Position numbers and translations under genes: made by a program. Shown in pieces: positions 1 through 13,128 of a stretch of DNA of 64,000 nucleotides (positions are counted from its first letter, which is position 1; each line of letters opens with the position of its first letter). The DNA lies in NCBI RefSeq assembly GCF_000237925.1, contig NC_031495.1, forward strand, positions 50,137,925 to 50,201,924, in the 5' to 3' direction. The notes below the pieces were generated by a model, which did not search any database, had not been told where the DNA came from, and saw only the letters and a program-made list of their open reading frames with translations. This stretch comes from Schistosoma mansoni (taxonomy: Eukaryota; Platyhelminthes; Trematoda; Strigeidida; Schistosomatidae).

Positions 1-1149
1 TCTAAATGCTTTCTTTTGGTACTATGCTCCACAGACTTTTGCATCTCATCCACAGTGCGCCTAGCTAGTGTCAGTAAGTGGCGTTGTTGAAGATCTGACT
101 GAAGGTATGCGGTTATTCTGGACTGCATTTCCGAGGGAAGGATCTGAAGTGAGTCAACGTAGCTACTAATAAGTGAGTCCATTCCGTCTAGTTGCATAGT
201 GAGGACGGAAATGAATTAAAATCCCCACGTCCTTGTGATAAATGTTTCACATACAGTTAAAGTGGCATGAATGAGAGTAAACAGAGCCAAACCAATATGT
301 ACTATGCAATAAATTCCAGGCTCACGATATGCATATTGATAGTCCCTCAGTCATTTTTATCTGTGGCAAGCACAGTGTAAAACAAGTCAGATCAGTTCAT
401 ATAGTCCAGGAAGATATCGTAAAGTGATGTCCGAATCTTCTGACAGAGAACTCACTACCATTAAATGCAGGTGCCAAATATACGGCTCTGATGGGTAACC
501 TTGAGAAGGCAAATGTCTTCGAGAAACTAAAACACATGCATGAGAAAATAGATTTCGTAGCCCAAAAATTAACCATTTATGTTCCAAAATACATTTATGC
601 ATACTGTGCGTTATCTTTTAGTGTAAAAGCCAAAAGAATGTGGTTCTTCAGAACCGACACTTGAAAATATTGACAATGTGTCATAGCACTGGGCTCTCTT
701 ACCACAAAATATGGACGGCAACTTTTCCATAGCTTAATTGGGTTACTGAATAATCCGGACATGTGATCCACAGGTACCTCGATAAAAATGTAGATTAGAT
801 GTATATTACATGTTATCATTTGTCACATCTAGCATTTTCCCGTTGGTTCGGTGGTCACAGAGGGCATTTTGAAAGATTATTTGCCAACATAGTTCCCAGT
901 ATCGCTCTGAAACTTTTCACTACATCGGACTTTTGTATCTCAAATGTTTAGCTGTGCAGTATGACATATCCTTAGTTGACTTGTACAACATTGGCATAGT
1001 TAGTGTTAGGCTGAAAATGTCCCTTATGGTGGTTTGCAGGTAGTTTTTATTTTTAAAGTTGTTCAACAGGTTTCAAGGATATACACCGCCTGGCTTATTC
1101 TGTGATGCATGCATGTCGAGTAGGATTGTTTATTTAGAGATGCAATAGG
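1..1149. other. Unassigned AT-rich DNA
   Basis: I see no credible exon, RNA gene or recognisable repeat here. The open frames are short and have no family-like composition. Confidence 0.5.
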
Positions 1150-1420
1150 CATTCGAATTCTGACATTGTCTTTATACGTAACAGCTTTGTAATCGAAGTC
1201 TTCCGACCCAGTCAAATCAGAAGTTAAAAATGAATGTCTAATATTGGTAACAGTTGCAAGGGATGAGTATCACGGAGTATCCACTTGTGATCTGGTGCAT
1301 GTGCGTGATAGAGCGCTTTCAGCTAGGTGTGTCCAGTAAAACTAATGAGGTCAGTATCACTTTTGAAGGGTTATAGTGATTTTATTTAGTGAATTTATTT
1401 ACCGCCTCGCATAATTGTTG
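1150..1420 (-). repeat. Diverged solo-LTR relic (325-bp Gypsy LTR family)
   Basis: On the minus strand this stretch is an old copy of the LTR seen intact at 31987-32311, 33953-34277 and 18033-18359. Shared blocks include a 'gatctggtg' block followed by a 'gatagagcgc' block, and the complement of 'ctgatttgactg'. Ends and target-site duplication can no longer be recognised, so the limits are approximate. Confidence 0.5.
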
Positions 1421-2339
1421 GCAATATTGCCGAATACAATTAGTTAATCCGCAGCTCGGACTAACAAGTAAGTCAAAAAAATAAACGGGTGTATTTCGAA
1501 AGTAATACAACTCTGAGGGGTCATTTGAGTTATTGTTACATTATATCTCTTATGACAACTCTTTCCAACTCGATTTTAAATTTTTCATGAATAGTTAAAA
1601 CTCATTCCAGCTTCAATTTTGAAAGTTCTTTCAACTATGGAATTATGTAGACATGTGGACGAAAGAGTGGCAATCATTGTGCTCTTAATGCAAAAAGCTT
1701 GGGTGACGTAATAAAAATGTTTGTACTAGGTTGCACATCATGTGTCTTATCAATAACAACAGGTCTTTGTCTCTATTTCAGTCTCCCAACGCGCTGCACA
1801 CAGAAGGCTATGTTGTAATAATGCAAAAAGATGTAAGCACAAGCAGGAAACCATCTAGAAATCAATTTTGGGTTACTATATAAAAAGGCATTTCAATACT
1901 GCTACTGTCATTTCACTTAAACGTATGACGAATATTGTCTCAATTTTAGTAGTCATGATATGAGCCATTCGTGTAGCTTACTACTTCACATATGAAGCAA
2001 AAACGCGGTGGCTGAGGCTTATATAAAAGTATATGGTAATTCTATTTTGTATTGGATTGTACCTTGCTGAAATATATTTCGTTTCGTATTCCTTAACTCG
2101 CAACACCTTTGCGCCTATTGATGTTTTTTCTTTGTTTTAGTCCATTTCAGAACATAATGGCCTATAAAATATCCTTACTATTGCTATTGCTCCTTAGACA
2201 GACTGATGTGTTTTGTGATGTGGCTCAGCAGGAACATGTTAAAACTGCGTGTTAATGAAATTCTACTAAGCCTTAGCCAAATCGTCCGTCAAATTGAACA
2301 ATCTATACTTAACATTACGAATCCGTGAACGAATTTTTT
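1421..2339. other. Unassigned AT-rich DNA
   Basis: No gene or recognisable repeat is seen in this interval. Confidence 0.45.
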
Positions 2340-2459
2340 ATAGTTGAATTCATGATTCAATTGAAGCTAGACCATTATGGAAAACCTGGAAACGGCCGTC
2401 CAGTGCTTGCAGGTTTTCCGTGGTAGTTTAGCTTCAAATGACTCATGAATTCAACCATA
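2340..2459. repeat. Inverted repeat built from two Sm-alpha-like SINE 3' ends
   Basis: Two arms of about 50 bp (2340-2389 and 2410-2459) are imperfect reverse complements separated by about 20 bp. The arms match the 3' region of the hammerhead SINE at 47590-47835. The spacer keeps only the ribozyme's 3' half (GAAAC, cleavage triplet, 3' strand of helix I). The 5' core is absent, so no ribozyme can form. Confidence 0.7.
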
Positions 2460-2819
2460 AAATTGCTGAAATCTCCATAAAACCCCTACCGAATAGCATC
2501 AAGGTCAAGTATTATTATTATTAAGTATGTATAGTACACATCAACAAGGGACGCACCATAGAAAGTTAATTTAGCAATGTTTTCACCCTGTGATTCTTTG
2601 ATGTTTTTACTGATACGTTCCTCCGATACGGTAAGGTTTTGTTTCATCCTCATACCCACCTGTTAAACCAGTACACTAAATCATCACAAAGGGGTAAGCT
2701 CAATCAGGTAACAACCTCAATGTATGGCTTTAGCTTAAGCCAGGATGTCTCACGCCGTAAACCTAGACTCTTCGGAAATCACGAAGTCACTATATTTTCT
2801 AAGAACCAGGGCAACAATT

Positions 2820-4220
2820 AACATGGTTACATGGAATGCCGGGACACAAGGAGAAACTGCAAGGGCTAGTCGAATGGCTATAAAGACGGGGAAATGAGAC
2901 CTGGCACTGTTTCGGTTAAATGAAGTCCATTGAGCCAAAGCTGGACAGAGACGATTAGCCTTTTTAGGGATGCTGTTACGCTTTGGTCATGAAGAAGAAA
3001 ATGCTCCCCATACACAAGGAGTTAGACTGGTGCCGTCCAAAGAAGCATGTGAAGCACTGATAGAGTGCGAACCCGATGGGCCCAGAACCACCGAGGCATC
3101 CTTCAGAACGAAGAAGGGATCCGATATGTGGTACTGAAGGTATATTGTGGATTGTCGTTGAGAATGGACAAATAGACACAACCTACTGACTATTTAGAAT
3201 GATATTTCCTTTCCTTTCACTGATTTCTACCTCAGACTCACTGAGAGTGGCTGCTTGTAATTCTGTTGAACGGAATGTTATCTAGTGTTAATCCGGTTCT
3301 CTATTCTGTGTCGTGAATTGTGGTTGAAATATAATATGACAAGGCTCACTGTCGTAATAACGTATTATTATTACAACGTATTAGTATCATACCTTGAGAG
3401 TGGGGAAAATATTTTGAAAAATCCGTTATATCAAGATCACAAAGAACGTTATCTAATTCTATGCGCTCACTGATGATGGCAATAAAGACAATAAAGATAA
3501 TTTTTATGAGGGACTGAAGTCGTCATGAAGAATTGTCCATGAAAAGACCTGGTTATCTCAATGGACACTCAAACTCCAAAGTCGGAATAAACAACTACAG
3601 GTATTAAGATATCAAGGGACGATATGGGCTGACAGAAGCGGTCGAAAATGGTTTGGGATTTGTAAATGTATGTGCATTCATCAAAATGGTTATAGGTTGC
3701 ACTATATTGCCCCATAAATACTCACACGAAGCTACATGAGTCTCGCACTACCACACCACAGGGAACCAGATCGCTCACATTTATATCAATGAAAAATTCA
3801 AAAGGTAAGTGGAAGACGTGAGAACAAAGATAGAAGCTGACATAGCTTCAGATCACCACCTGGTCCTGGCTGAGATGATACTAAGGCTACTGAGGCACTG
3901 GATAACGAGAGAAACAGCATTACAAATCCCTAACACAGTCTCCCCTTCACATACTAACAAACGCAACGAATTCAAGAAAGCCCTTAACAACAGCTTTCAA
4001 GCCTTACAAGGTCCAATCAAGAGAAAGAACACTACTATGGAGGACAATTGGAAAGCGATCAATGAGGCACTGACTTCAACATGTCAGGAGGTTCTGAGAC
4101 GCAACAAGACTCGCCATAAGAAATGAGTAACTAACAAAATCCTGGATAAGACACACTAAAAGATGGACAGGAAGACAGCAGCTAACAACAATCAAACAAT
4201 AGCAGGGAAAACTGGGGCAC
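2820..4220 (+). pseudogene. Decayed RTE-clade retrotransposon, endonuclease region
   Basis: Translation in changing frames recovers pieces of an RTE-type apurinic-like endonuclease. The first lies around 2980-3130 (HEEENAPHTQGVRL-like). A better open stretch at 3809-4126 contains IASDHHLVLAEM, the conserved SDHxxL segment at the end of endonuclease domains, followed by the basic linker before the reverse transcriptase. Many stops and frame changes lie between the pieces. No reverse transcriptase follows, so this is a dead 5' fragment. Confidence 0.65.
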
Positions 4221-4439
4221 AGGCTAGTTGTCAAGACTCTCTAAATGAGTACTTGTCTGAAGACGAGTTTCAAGAGGTGACAGGTTTTTGACCGGTGAAA
4301 AGAGTGAATTCTCGACCTTCAGCAGAGTGTTGAAAGTATCGTACATCAAAATACATAAGAAGGAGTTCCCTACCGAAGGTGCTATACCTCGACTTGGTGT
4401 CTGACAATCAACTAGAGAAGAATCCCGAAGGTTGTCAGG

Positions 4440-5930
4440 TGCGGTTAACCTATTGTTGTAGGACTCCCTCGATTATCGATTCGGGTGCGTCTACTGAGAA
4501 ACTAATGGGTGGTTTGGTGTCCTGCCGTAGGAGCAACGTTGTTTTGATGACAAGTTCATCAACTGTGGAGAATGCTTTTTTCGCGATGTCATCCAAATTG
4601 ATGGATTTCACATCTCCACGAAGTTGGCCGATTAAACGTCTAATTAGAGACGCACAATTCTGTATACACAGTCGATAGAAAATTACAAGGCGGTTAAACA
4701 TGTGTAGTTGCTTGATTGCATTCCGTTCTGTGTAGTACAGAATGGCCACCACTTTGCTTTTTAGAGGTCCGTTGCCTTGATCATCAGTAGTTTGTCCTAG
4801 AAAATCTATAGAGTCGGTGCTGGTTTGACATTTCTGAACGTTTACAGTAATGCCATGTTGCTTCAGTCGTTCAGAGACAAGGTCCAAATACTGGAGATGA
4901 GATTCTCTGTCCAGACTTGCGGTCGAACAATCATTAACATACGTATGTATGAAGTTTAGACCTCAAAAGACGTCATCGATGAATCTCTGGAAAGTTTGTA
5001 CACAATTTGTTAAGCCGAAAAGCATACGCAAACGTTCGTAGAGTCCAAAAGGAGTGACTATGGCGGTTTCAGGAATACTTCCAGCAGCCGTCGGATTTCA
5101 ACTATACGTCTTAGCCAGGTCGATTTGTAATAAAACAGTTGTACCATTCAAGCTATTGGTCAAGTCGGGAGTGTGGGGCAATGGGTAACGATCAGGAACG
5201 GTTTTCGCATTCAATAGCCGATTGTCAACAGTAGGACGCCAATCGTCGTTGCCCTTCTTAGGAACCATGTGCAAGGGAGATGCCCATGGACTGTTCGATG
5301 GCTGAATGATTCCTACGTCTATCGCATGGTCGAATTCGTCTTAGCCAACCTCAGCTTTTCAGGAGCTAGTCGGAGCGCCTTCAAGAATGCAGGTAATCCT
5401 GTAGTCGTGATGTGATGCGTAACATTGCTGGTTGTACAGGGTAATTTTGGTCGTATTTGGTGTTTCTCGGGGTAATTATCGAGTATTTGTTAGTAGTATG
5501 AATCGATAGTGTGCCTTAATGTGATTGGGGATAACCTACAACCGGAAAAAATGTTAAACATACAGACAATTTCGTATTTCTGCTCACTAACCACCGTTTG
5601 CATGTGTCGATGAGTAGATTGTGATGTCGTGGCGTGTCTATACTAATGATTGGCATAGAAATGACTGCGACAACGAACATCCGGCGAATGAGTTTGCGTA
5701 AACCCACGTTCAGGTACACATATCGCCCACTGTATATGACGATCGGTTTCCCGCCTGTAAGTTGAAAACTGCCCCGTATAGTCGGTCGTTGGAATTTGTT
5801 GGAAGAATGCTGAATTCTGCGCCAGTGTCGATGAGATAGCGAACTTTCGTCATCAGACCAGTGATGTATAACAGACGGCTAAGTTCGCCAGCTACAAATG
5901 CCGTTAACGCATGCCGGCTGGGAAGTTTCT
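4440..5930 (-). pseudogene. Decayed Gypsy-like pol (protease to reverse transcriptase/RNase H)
   Basis: On the minus strand the order is aspartic protease near 5840 (YLIDTGAEFSILP), reverse transcriptase near 5060-4960 (PFGLYERLRMLFGL, then QTFQRFIDD), and an RT-connection/RNase H part in an open stretch 4887-4450 (FLGQTTDDQG; SFSVDAPESIIEG). The expected YxDD catalytic box reads YVND, and a stop lies just before it. Frames change several times. No LTR could be paired with it. It is a different lineage from the Gypsy elements at 14.9-17.8 kb and 36-42 kb. Confidence 0.75.
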
Positions 5931-7593
5931 GCGATACTTAAGAGTATTTGAATTTTAGTATAAATTAGTATAAATTACAGTGTCAAGTGAGTGGTGAGCG
6001 TAGCAAACGAAAGCGTCATACTTGTCTAAAAATTTACATGAGTATTGTCAAGATGCGGACAAAAATGGAAATGTTGCCATGTGATTATGAGTAAATTAGT
6101 AAGCGTACAAGAAATATAACATGCTTTTATGTCGTGACTGTCTGGATGATAACATAACATGTTTGTATGAGCGACTCGAAACATCGTGTAAATAGAGTAA
6201 TAAATTGTTTATACGTATGATAGCGGAACAGATCTATGAAATAAGTGAGGTAGAATATGACGGCAATTGGTCTGTTGTGCCGACTAAATATGAGGATAAA
6301 GAACAGTGAAATATGGAGATGGTTTGACAAGCCACAATAGAGTGAATAGCGTCGATTAGCGATTAGTGGATTCGAATTTACATAACTGGAGTTTATGTGG
6401 AATAAAAATAATCCAGCCGTTCGATGATGACTGCATCAACGGGTGATATTCGTTGCTGTGCTACTATTGATAATGATCATAGAATGAGAAGTCAGTGTAC
6501 GTTATCGCTTGCGTTGAGTTATCGCTAAATATGTATTAGTAGAATGACCAGAGGAACAGGATAATGACTGCTGAGACGAGATATGCGGAGTCGTATTCCT
6601 TTATGGTCATGCAGCCTAGCGTGGTTTGTGTAGTTAGAGGGATATGCGCTCAACCTCGTTTGTTACGAAACCGTATTAAGGCATTATAAAAATACCAATG
6701 CATATAATTATCGACGACGGCGTGTGGGACTGACTTGAATGTGATGAACAAGAGTGTATCTTTGAGGGACTGGCTCTAAACTCTATGTTCTTATATGCAG
6801 TGCAATGGAAATAAAATATTATTTGCAGTAATCGAATAGTGTTTATGGGTAACGGATGATGCAGCATTCACTCATACATGTGAATGAATAGATAATATGA
6901 ACATAATCATTTCTAATCACCTGGCAGTGCGGCATGGAGTAGTTGATTTGAGTATATACATTAAAGTAGAGATCATCGTGAAACTAAAATTGCTGAAGTT
7001 CGGTTTAGGTTGTTGTTGGAAAGGTAGGAAACGACGATTGCTGCGTACCAGTGAGGTGAATGAACAGTAGTCGCATATCGGGAACATAAGTTCCTACTAT
7101 CAGGAGTATGACTCCAAACTTATGTCTCTGATGGAGTTGCTAACCGTTGCTAGCGTTCGTGAAGTTGCAAGCATGCCGTTATCATCGTGCAGGAGGTTCG
7201 CTCGACTGCTCAGATTGAGAATTCATGAGCATGTGTGGTTCGCTAGAACACCAACTTACTTGACAGGTTGCAGGTCGTTCAGTGTACGAGCACACAGTAA
7301 AGAAGTCGTAAATATATAACATGAAGTAGCGATATATCCACAACAATGAACGATGGTAATTAAACCATTGATGCGATAAATGATCAGGAACAAAATAGAG
7401 GTGGTTGGTCCTAGCGAAAAGCTTAATAAAATTAAAGGCATCCATAAACATAATAGGAGGCGGTATCGAAATGAAAAATCTGTTGTATGATAACGTTGAA
7501 AAACGACCTCGACCAAGTGTATGAGTGTAATATTAGACCATAAATGAAATAGAAAAAAATGCAACGAACTCACTTAAAGGAGGAAATTTTTAC
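5931..7593. other. Unassigned sequence before scaffold gap
   Basis: No gene or named repeat was recognised. It could be the remainder of the decayed Gypsy element upstream, but I found no gag or LTR. Confidence 0.4.
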
Positions 7594-7793
7594 NNNNNNN
7601 NNNNNNNNNNNNNNNNNNNNNNNNNNNNNNNNNNNNNNNNNNNNNNNNNNNNNNNNNNNNNNNNNNNNNNNNNNNNNNNNNNNNNNNNNNNNNNNNNNNN
7701 NNNNNNNNNNNNNNNNNNNNNNNNNNNNNNNNNNNNNNNNNNNNNNNNNNNNNNNNNNNNNNNNNNNNNNNNNNNNNNNNNNNNNNNNNNNNN
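7594..7793. other. Assembly gap (200 N)
   Basis: Exactly 200 N, the usual size for a scaffold gap of unknown length. Reading frames that run through it are meaningless. Confidence 0.99.
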
Positions 7794-10700
7794 TCCTTAT
7801 GAATAAAAATCCTGTCGAGTGGTATCATCGTTTGTGGTCAAGTATAATAGGAAATTTAAACTACAATTATCTACTAACCCTTTACGTGATGATGAAGCAT
7901 TTTATTGTTCAGTGTTCGGATATACGCTTCTATTTCAGTTGTTACACCACAGATGCTATAAGTTAGTGATTCCACTCGTACGGTTGAATCTACCAATGTA
8001 TTAAGAAAAACAACTTAGGTTCATAACGTTTTTATCCATTCGGACGACAGGACAACGAATAATATGTTCTTGAAGCTAGCTGCCTGAAAGCGAATAGTGC
8101 CGTTTATTCTCCAGTTAACTTAGGCGATTGATATGCATCCTCACATCTGGACATATTACAAAAGGTTTGAGCAACAAACACATTGATTGTCTATGGTTTA
8201 GTCTTCTTTTTAGTAGTAAATGATACATTAAAATGACAACTTCTGACAACCCAGGACCCTCAGAAGAATGATGATGCAGTTTGGAAGAAATTGTGTGAAA
8301 ACAGAATGAATAAATCGTAGTCGGCAAAGTTCATAATCTATGTCTCTAACGGACTCTTCACAAATAAATATCAGTTTAAAATGTAGTTGGTACAAAACAG
8401 ACGATCACGATCACCCATATGTTCGTATTCAAAACTTATGAGGCTGCCACGATTGAGCGGCACACCTGAAAAAGCATCTACAGGGGAAGATTGCATGATA
8501 TATCTATGACGACTGAATGAGATCTTCGGCATGCGCATGCAAAATATAACTGCGAAGTGACATGTAGTCATCGTAACGTTCCCAAGCCTATTGTGCACGC
8601 AAAGTATCAATGACATACATTACGACGTTTGCGTAGCAGAGCGTGTATTCTCCTGCCTTCACCTAGTGTTTCATTCTCCTAACTCGTCCGTAATTGACAG
8701 CTACAATCTTAGCCGGGAAAATTGTGCTCCCGTTCGAAAGAGTATGGAGCTATCTTGGAACTTGGAATCGATCATTTTTTATCACTAAATTTCTTACGTC
8801 AGGATTTAGTAAAAGTCGAAATTCTCTTATCGCGCCACATGGACGCAAACGTGTCAGTATCTGTTTTAGTCTAGACGTTCCAGAACGTCAACAAAGGAGG
8901 ATTATCCCCTCTGGGACATCCTTCAAATTGTCCGTGTGCACTTTCTACACGATTGTTTGTGAGGTTGTCCGGACTTATCAGATAATATAGAGCCCACATT
9001 CCCTCCCGGTCAATTCAGTGATTTTTTATGTATTCATAGGCTCGTGGAAAGCATGTTCTTAGGCATTTGCTATTCTGAGTAATTCTGAATATAATGGGTC
9101 ATGAGAAGTGAAGCTAACATGTCGAATCTCCTGGTCCTACAAGATGTTCTAAGCATTTATAAACATTGGCGCGTTGGACTTACAGCAACATGAGTCTAAA
9201 TGGTGATCGTAGGAGAACAACCCCAATATCACTCACTGATTGACTCGTTCATAATCATAAAGAGCCTTGTATAAACAAAATGTTCTGCCTCGCAAACATG
9301 GGTGGATTTAAGTCATCGCCCTCACCATCAATGCTTTCTGGTCAGAAACTTCATCTTCCCTTTTTATCTTAAAGTACTCGAGCGATCTTTCGACGTCTTT
9401 GAGCTGTTCTTGCCTGCAAAGAGCATACATAATAGTCTGCTATTGCCCAATACTGTCAGTTATGACTGGCTGGGACAGTAGACAACTTCAAAATAAAGTT
9501 GCTACTATTGGTTACTTACTCAGCTTTGTAAGTCTGATAAGTCGGGTAAATAAACACTACTGCTGGAAACTCTTGATAGATAGCTGTTTGCATCCGGCTA
9601 CTGAAGCGAATCACAGATAAACCTCCACTTTCCTCCATTACTTCTGCGTTTGACTGGACGCTTTGTAAATACCATTGAGATGTTAAATGTCCAAAATCAA
9701 ATACTTAGAAGGCACGTTTAACAACCCGAGAACAACTCTGACCGCATTTTGGCAACATCGTCCCTGTTCAGCTGCTTGTAGAAGTTCCAAGATACCAGGT
9801 ATCGAATGCTACGTGTTGAGTTATTACCCAATAAAACGGCCTTAAATGTCACCATTCACTCAACGTCAGTGGTCGTCTCGAAGGATAAACAGGAACATAT
9901 CTTTCTGTGCAAGGATGTTTGTGCACGGTTTTAATAGAGGTGAACTCCAGCCCGTCAGTCACTGCATGAACCTGATATTCAGGCTGGCAGTCACATTACT
10001 AAGACCCAGAGCATAATTTTATTTTGGATGAGGTATACTTGGACGACCGGAAATGTTTTCTTTGTTTAAATTGTGGTGGTGAGTTAGAACGTATATGGTC
10101 TTCGGAAGAATGTTGATCGTTATCACTATATTCATCCTAAAGACGCGCAAACGGTCCTAATGTGCTGAGTCTACGCCCATATGTACAAACATATCTGACG
10201 AGAAAGTACCACAGAGTATATTCGACTTCATTATTCCCACGACATGACATACATAGTGTGGAAATACTGTGCGAAGGACCTATGATCATAGAAATCCTGT
10301 TACTTCTTTCCGGCAGGTTTCGAAGTCGTCCAAACTGGTTAATCATCGGTATAACATGGTGTTATCAAAGTTTCGTCCTATACCACGCATTATTGAGATG
10401 ACGTCGTGGTGGTATTAGTTTCTAACTATACGATCTCTGAAGCTGAGCGTATAACTTCTGAGGAGATTTACATTCAACACGTAACACTAGGAGAGAGTCA
10501 ACAATGGTGAACAGGGGAGCAATTATTTGAAATAATATCACTCGTTCATTCAGGCGTGGTCACTCTATGTAACCTCTCATCTTTTGTGTCGAATATATTG
10601 CTCTCTTCCTAGCTCAAATATGTTCATCAGAGGTACTAGACACCATATTACCGACTATCACAGTGGGACGAGTCAGTGTGGAGAATGATGTGAGTTCCAC

Positions 10701-10794
10701 ATAATGTCTTATAGATTAGATAATCACATCGTGACAAATCTACAATTTTGGAATTAGACCTATTATTATGGTATCAGAGATAAAGGTAATTAGG
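7794..10794. other. Unassigned sequence
   Basis: About 3 kb without a recognisable exon, RNA gene or repeat. Open frames stay under 100 codons and show no motif I know. Confidence 0.4.
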
Positions 10795-11122
10795 CAATAA
10801 ATAAATCCCCAAAATCAATAGCTCTGTGAGTCTTCGATACTTGGTGCTGACTGCATTACTTTTAATGGAGTCACCTGGGTGATGGCGCTCTGTCACGCAT
10901 CCACACCAGATCACTAGTGGGTACGCCGTGTTTCACATCTACTACAACTGCTAGCCAGCTTAGACCGATCACTTCTCGATACATCAATATCATATCAAAT
11001 ATACGTTCCAACCTCTTCGATTCAGACTTCTGATTTGACTGAGTTGGTACGTTTCGATTCTAAAAGTTGTTACTGGTTAAGGCGTCGTCAAACTTGAAAT
11101 GTTTGTGACACCTTTAGTATCA
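10795..11122 (+). repeat. Diverged solo-LTR relic (325-bp Gypsy LTR family)
   Basis: This stretch can be aligned throughout with the intact LTR at 31987-32311. Shared blocks include 'ccccaaaatcaatagct', 'catatcaaatatac' and 'gacttctgattt'. It is much more diverged than the copies at 18033, 31987 and 33953, so it is an older insertion. Length about 328 bp. Confidence 0.65.
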
Positions 11123-11734
11123 ATACCGGATTGGAACATAATTTTACAGAAGTTTTACAGAAAACAAACGGTGTGATGAAGTCATAGGACGGAATGGCGA
11201 GTTTGATAAAAGTGAATGAGCAATAAATGAACTATATTATCAGAAACAGCATTGGCAGTACAAAGATCTCTGCATTGCGAATTATGTATTCTCTTGTCAC
11301 GTCATTTCTCTAAATGGTATTCACAATCATCTAAAGATTTTAGTTGTCGAAAATAATGGGTTAAATGTGTGTTTCTCTCTAATCCTGAGGTGAATATCTT
11401 CAGAGTCATTGGACTTACCTGGTTTGAGACGGCAAATTAAACGTGAGACCGCTTCTTTCTCAATAATACGGAAATCGACAGACAAGCAACTATTATCACA
11501 ATTATTTGTTGGTGTTTCACTATCGTCAGGAGAAATTCGTTTTACTAAAATATTCTAAAAAAGCTTCAGCTTTTGCAGTATAATTGCTTGCCAATATCAA
11601 CAAATTTTCTCGTATCAGGTGTTTTCAGATCCCATCACTTCCCTGAGCCAGCTTTTTCATATGCGAGAACAACTTTTTCAGACTATTTTCATTACTCCTA
11701 AACAATTGCTTTTCATGTGAAAGTTCAGTCTTAC
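11123..11734. other. Unassigned sequence
   Basis: No exon or repeat was recognised here. Confidence 0.4.
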
Positions 11735-12361
11735 TTAACGACACTCTGAATGCGTTTCCACTCTTACAACAATTGAATCCGTACTGTTTACATCCTCTAG
11801 AGATACATAATTCAATGCTTCTTCACTCGTTGCAGCTGTAAATAATTCCTTAAAATCGATAGCTCTGTAAGTGGCATTTGTATTGCCGATTGAATTAGCA
11901 GGTTTGAGGCGATGAACGCCTGAAACCCATTTGTTCAGTGATCGACGTGACGCAGTTCGACTATTGGTGCTAACAGCACGTAATGGAAAGCGTTCTTTAC
12001 CTCGAATGCTTATATCACTACATCGTGTGCTTGGTATAGAGTAGCTAGTGCACTTGTCGAAACTTGATTCCTGAGATAAGTTGCGCCGTAGTACATTACA
12101 ATCGTATTGAGGATTAGACAGTTCTAGATCACTGGTGTCGACTTCACTTTCAGGGACATTTTCCGCATTTGAATGAGTACGTTGGGGATCAATTGTATCA
12201 ACTTTCATTTTAGCATTCATCAGCTTTAAAGAATGGGATTCGATTACTTCATCTAACTGAGTAAATTTTTTTAAACAAAATTCAAAAAAGTGTAAAAGGA
12301 TTGTGGCAACATGAAAATGTTGTTTGGTGAATAAAAACACATCAAATTTTGTAATTTGCAT
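11735..12361 (-). CDS. Hypothetical protein or terminal exon, 208 codons
   Basis: This is one of the longest open frames in the window that is not a retroelement ORF. The first third is predicted helical and rich in F/L/K (around residues 20-55). The middle is polar and Ser/Asn/Asp-rich, followed by a basic patch with SRTASRRSLNKW. The family is not recognised. The annotated start may be artificial: an acceptor-like ATTTACTCAG lies just before LDEVIESHS, so the true exon could begin near 12258 and continue into an upstream exon on the right. About 40 nt (11831-11872) match the first 40 nt of the 325-bp LTR family in reverse orientation and encode AIDFKELFTAAT in frame. It could be a real 3' exon or a remnant of an unclassified element. 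Confidence 0.35.
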   Translation of the reverse strand: MQITKFDVFLFTKQHFHVATILLHFFEFCLKKFTQLDEVIESHSLKLMNAKMKVDTIDPQRTHSNAENVPESEVDTSDLELSNPQYDCNVLRRNLSQESSFDKCTSYSIPSTRCSDISIRGKERFPLRAVSTNSRTASRRSLNKWVSGVHRLKPANSIGNTNATYRAIDFKELFTAATSEEALNYVSLEDVNSTDSIVVRVETHSECR

Positions 12362-12580
12362 AAATTAAAAAAGTTATATACGGCAGTTCATGACGACTAA
12401 CATACAGCGACGAATTTAGTCATCAACTCCTCGACATTTGGTAAGTCTAAGACACAATCTCATATTCTCAGGAAATAATTAAGCAAAATGAGAAACAAAA
12501 ATAGTTGAGGGAAAGCGGTAAACATGTCATTGAACCAGTTATCTATGAGCTAAAATCTTAAATTAATGAGTATCATCACT

Positions 12581-12845
12581 ACCCCAAATGCCCTGGTACG
12601 GCCGAGAGTGGGAGAGTCCACTCTCCATCCCGAAATGCTCTTACATGGCCACGCGTATTTAGCCTCTGGTAGGGAAGTGCAACTCACTGCCTCCTCGTGG
12701 CGGGGGTGTTGTTTACAAAATTGAGAGGACGAAAAGCGAATGTCCGGCGCTTTAACCGGGTTGGTGGACACGGCGAATCCACCTAGGGGAGTTGGAAAAC
12801 CCTGATTCCAAACCAGTGGTGCACATGGGCTTCAGTATCCTGGAA
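12581..12845 (+). repeat. 3'-truncated copy of the 513-bp retroposon family
   Basis: This is homologous to the full-length copy at 63008-63520, in the opposite orientation, and to 45177-45676. It begins with the same 'ccccaaatgccctggta' end and stops near the 'cagtatcctg' block. It lacks the part with the AATAAATA-type tail. It sits just upstream of the CR1-like element. Confidence 0.75.
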
Positions 12846-13128
12846 GTGAACACAAAACTATTCGTCATGATACGTGGTTTGTTTTCGCTTATTCATCAAA
12901 ATAATTTGTTAGCTTGTGATATTTTGTGCTCTTTTCTATTTCAGAATCTAGTATATGATGGAAACCCGCCTTCGACAACAATACGTCTACTTTCCTTAAC
13001 ACCGCTATAACAATAATGAATTTACGAGTCAAACAGAAGGTTAGAAAGTGCCATAAAAACAGACAGTGGGACTTCTTCAGTCCCACTTGAGCCCATTCGA
13101 GACAATTGATTAGCTAGAAATCTTAGAA

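Noticed and set aside
7574-7966. Open frames spanning the first N gap on both strands
   Set aside because: They consist largely of N-derived X residues, and the flanking peptides have no recognisable content.
12259-12361. Weak resemblance of the 11.7-12.4 kb ORF start to the coiled coil of a WASH-complex subunit
   Set aside because: Only a short helical alignment; the rest of the protein does not match, so no name was given.
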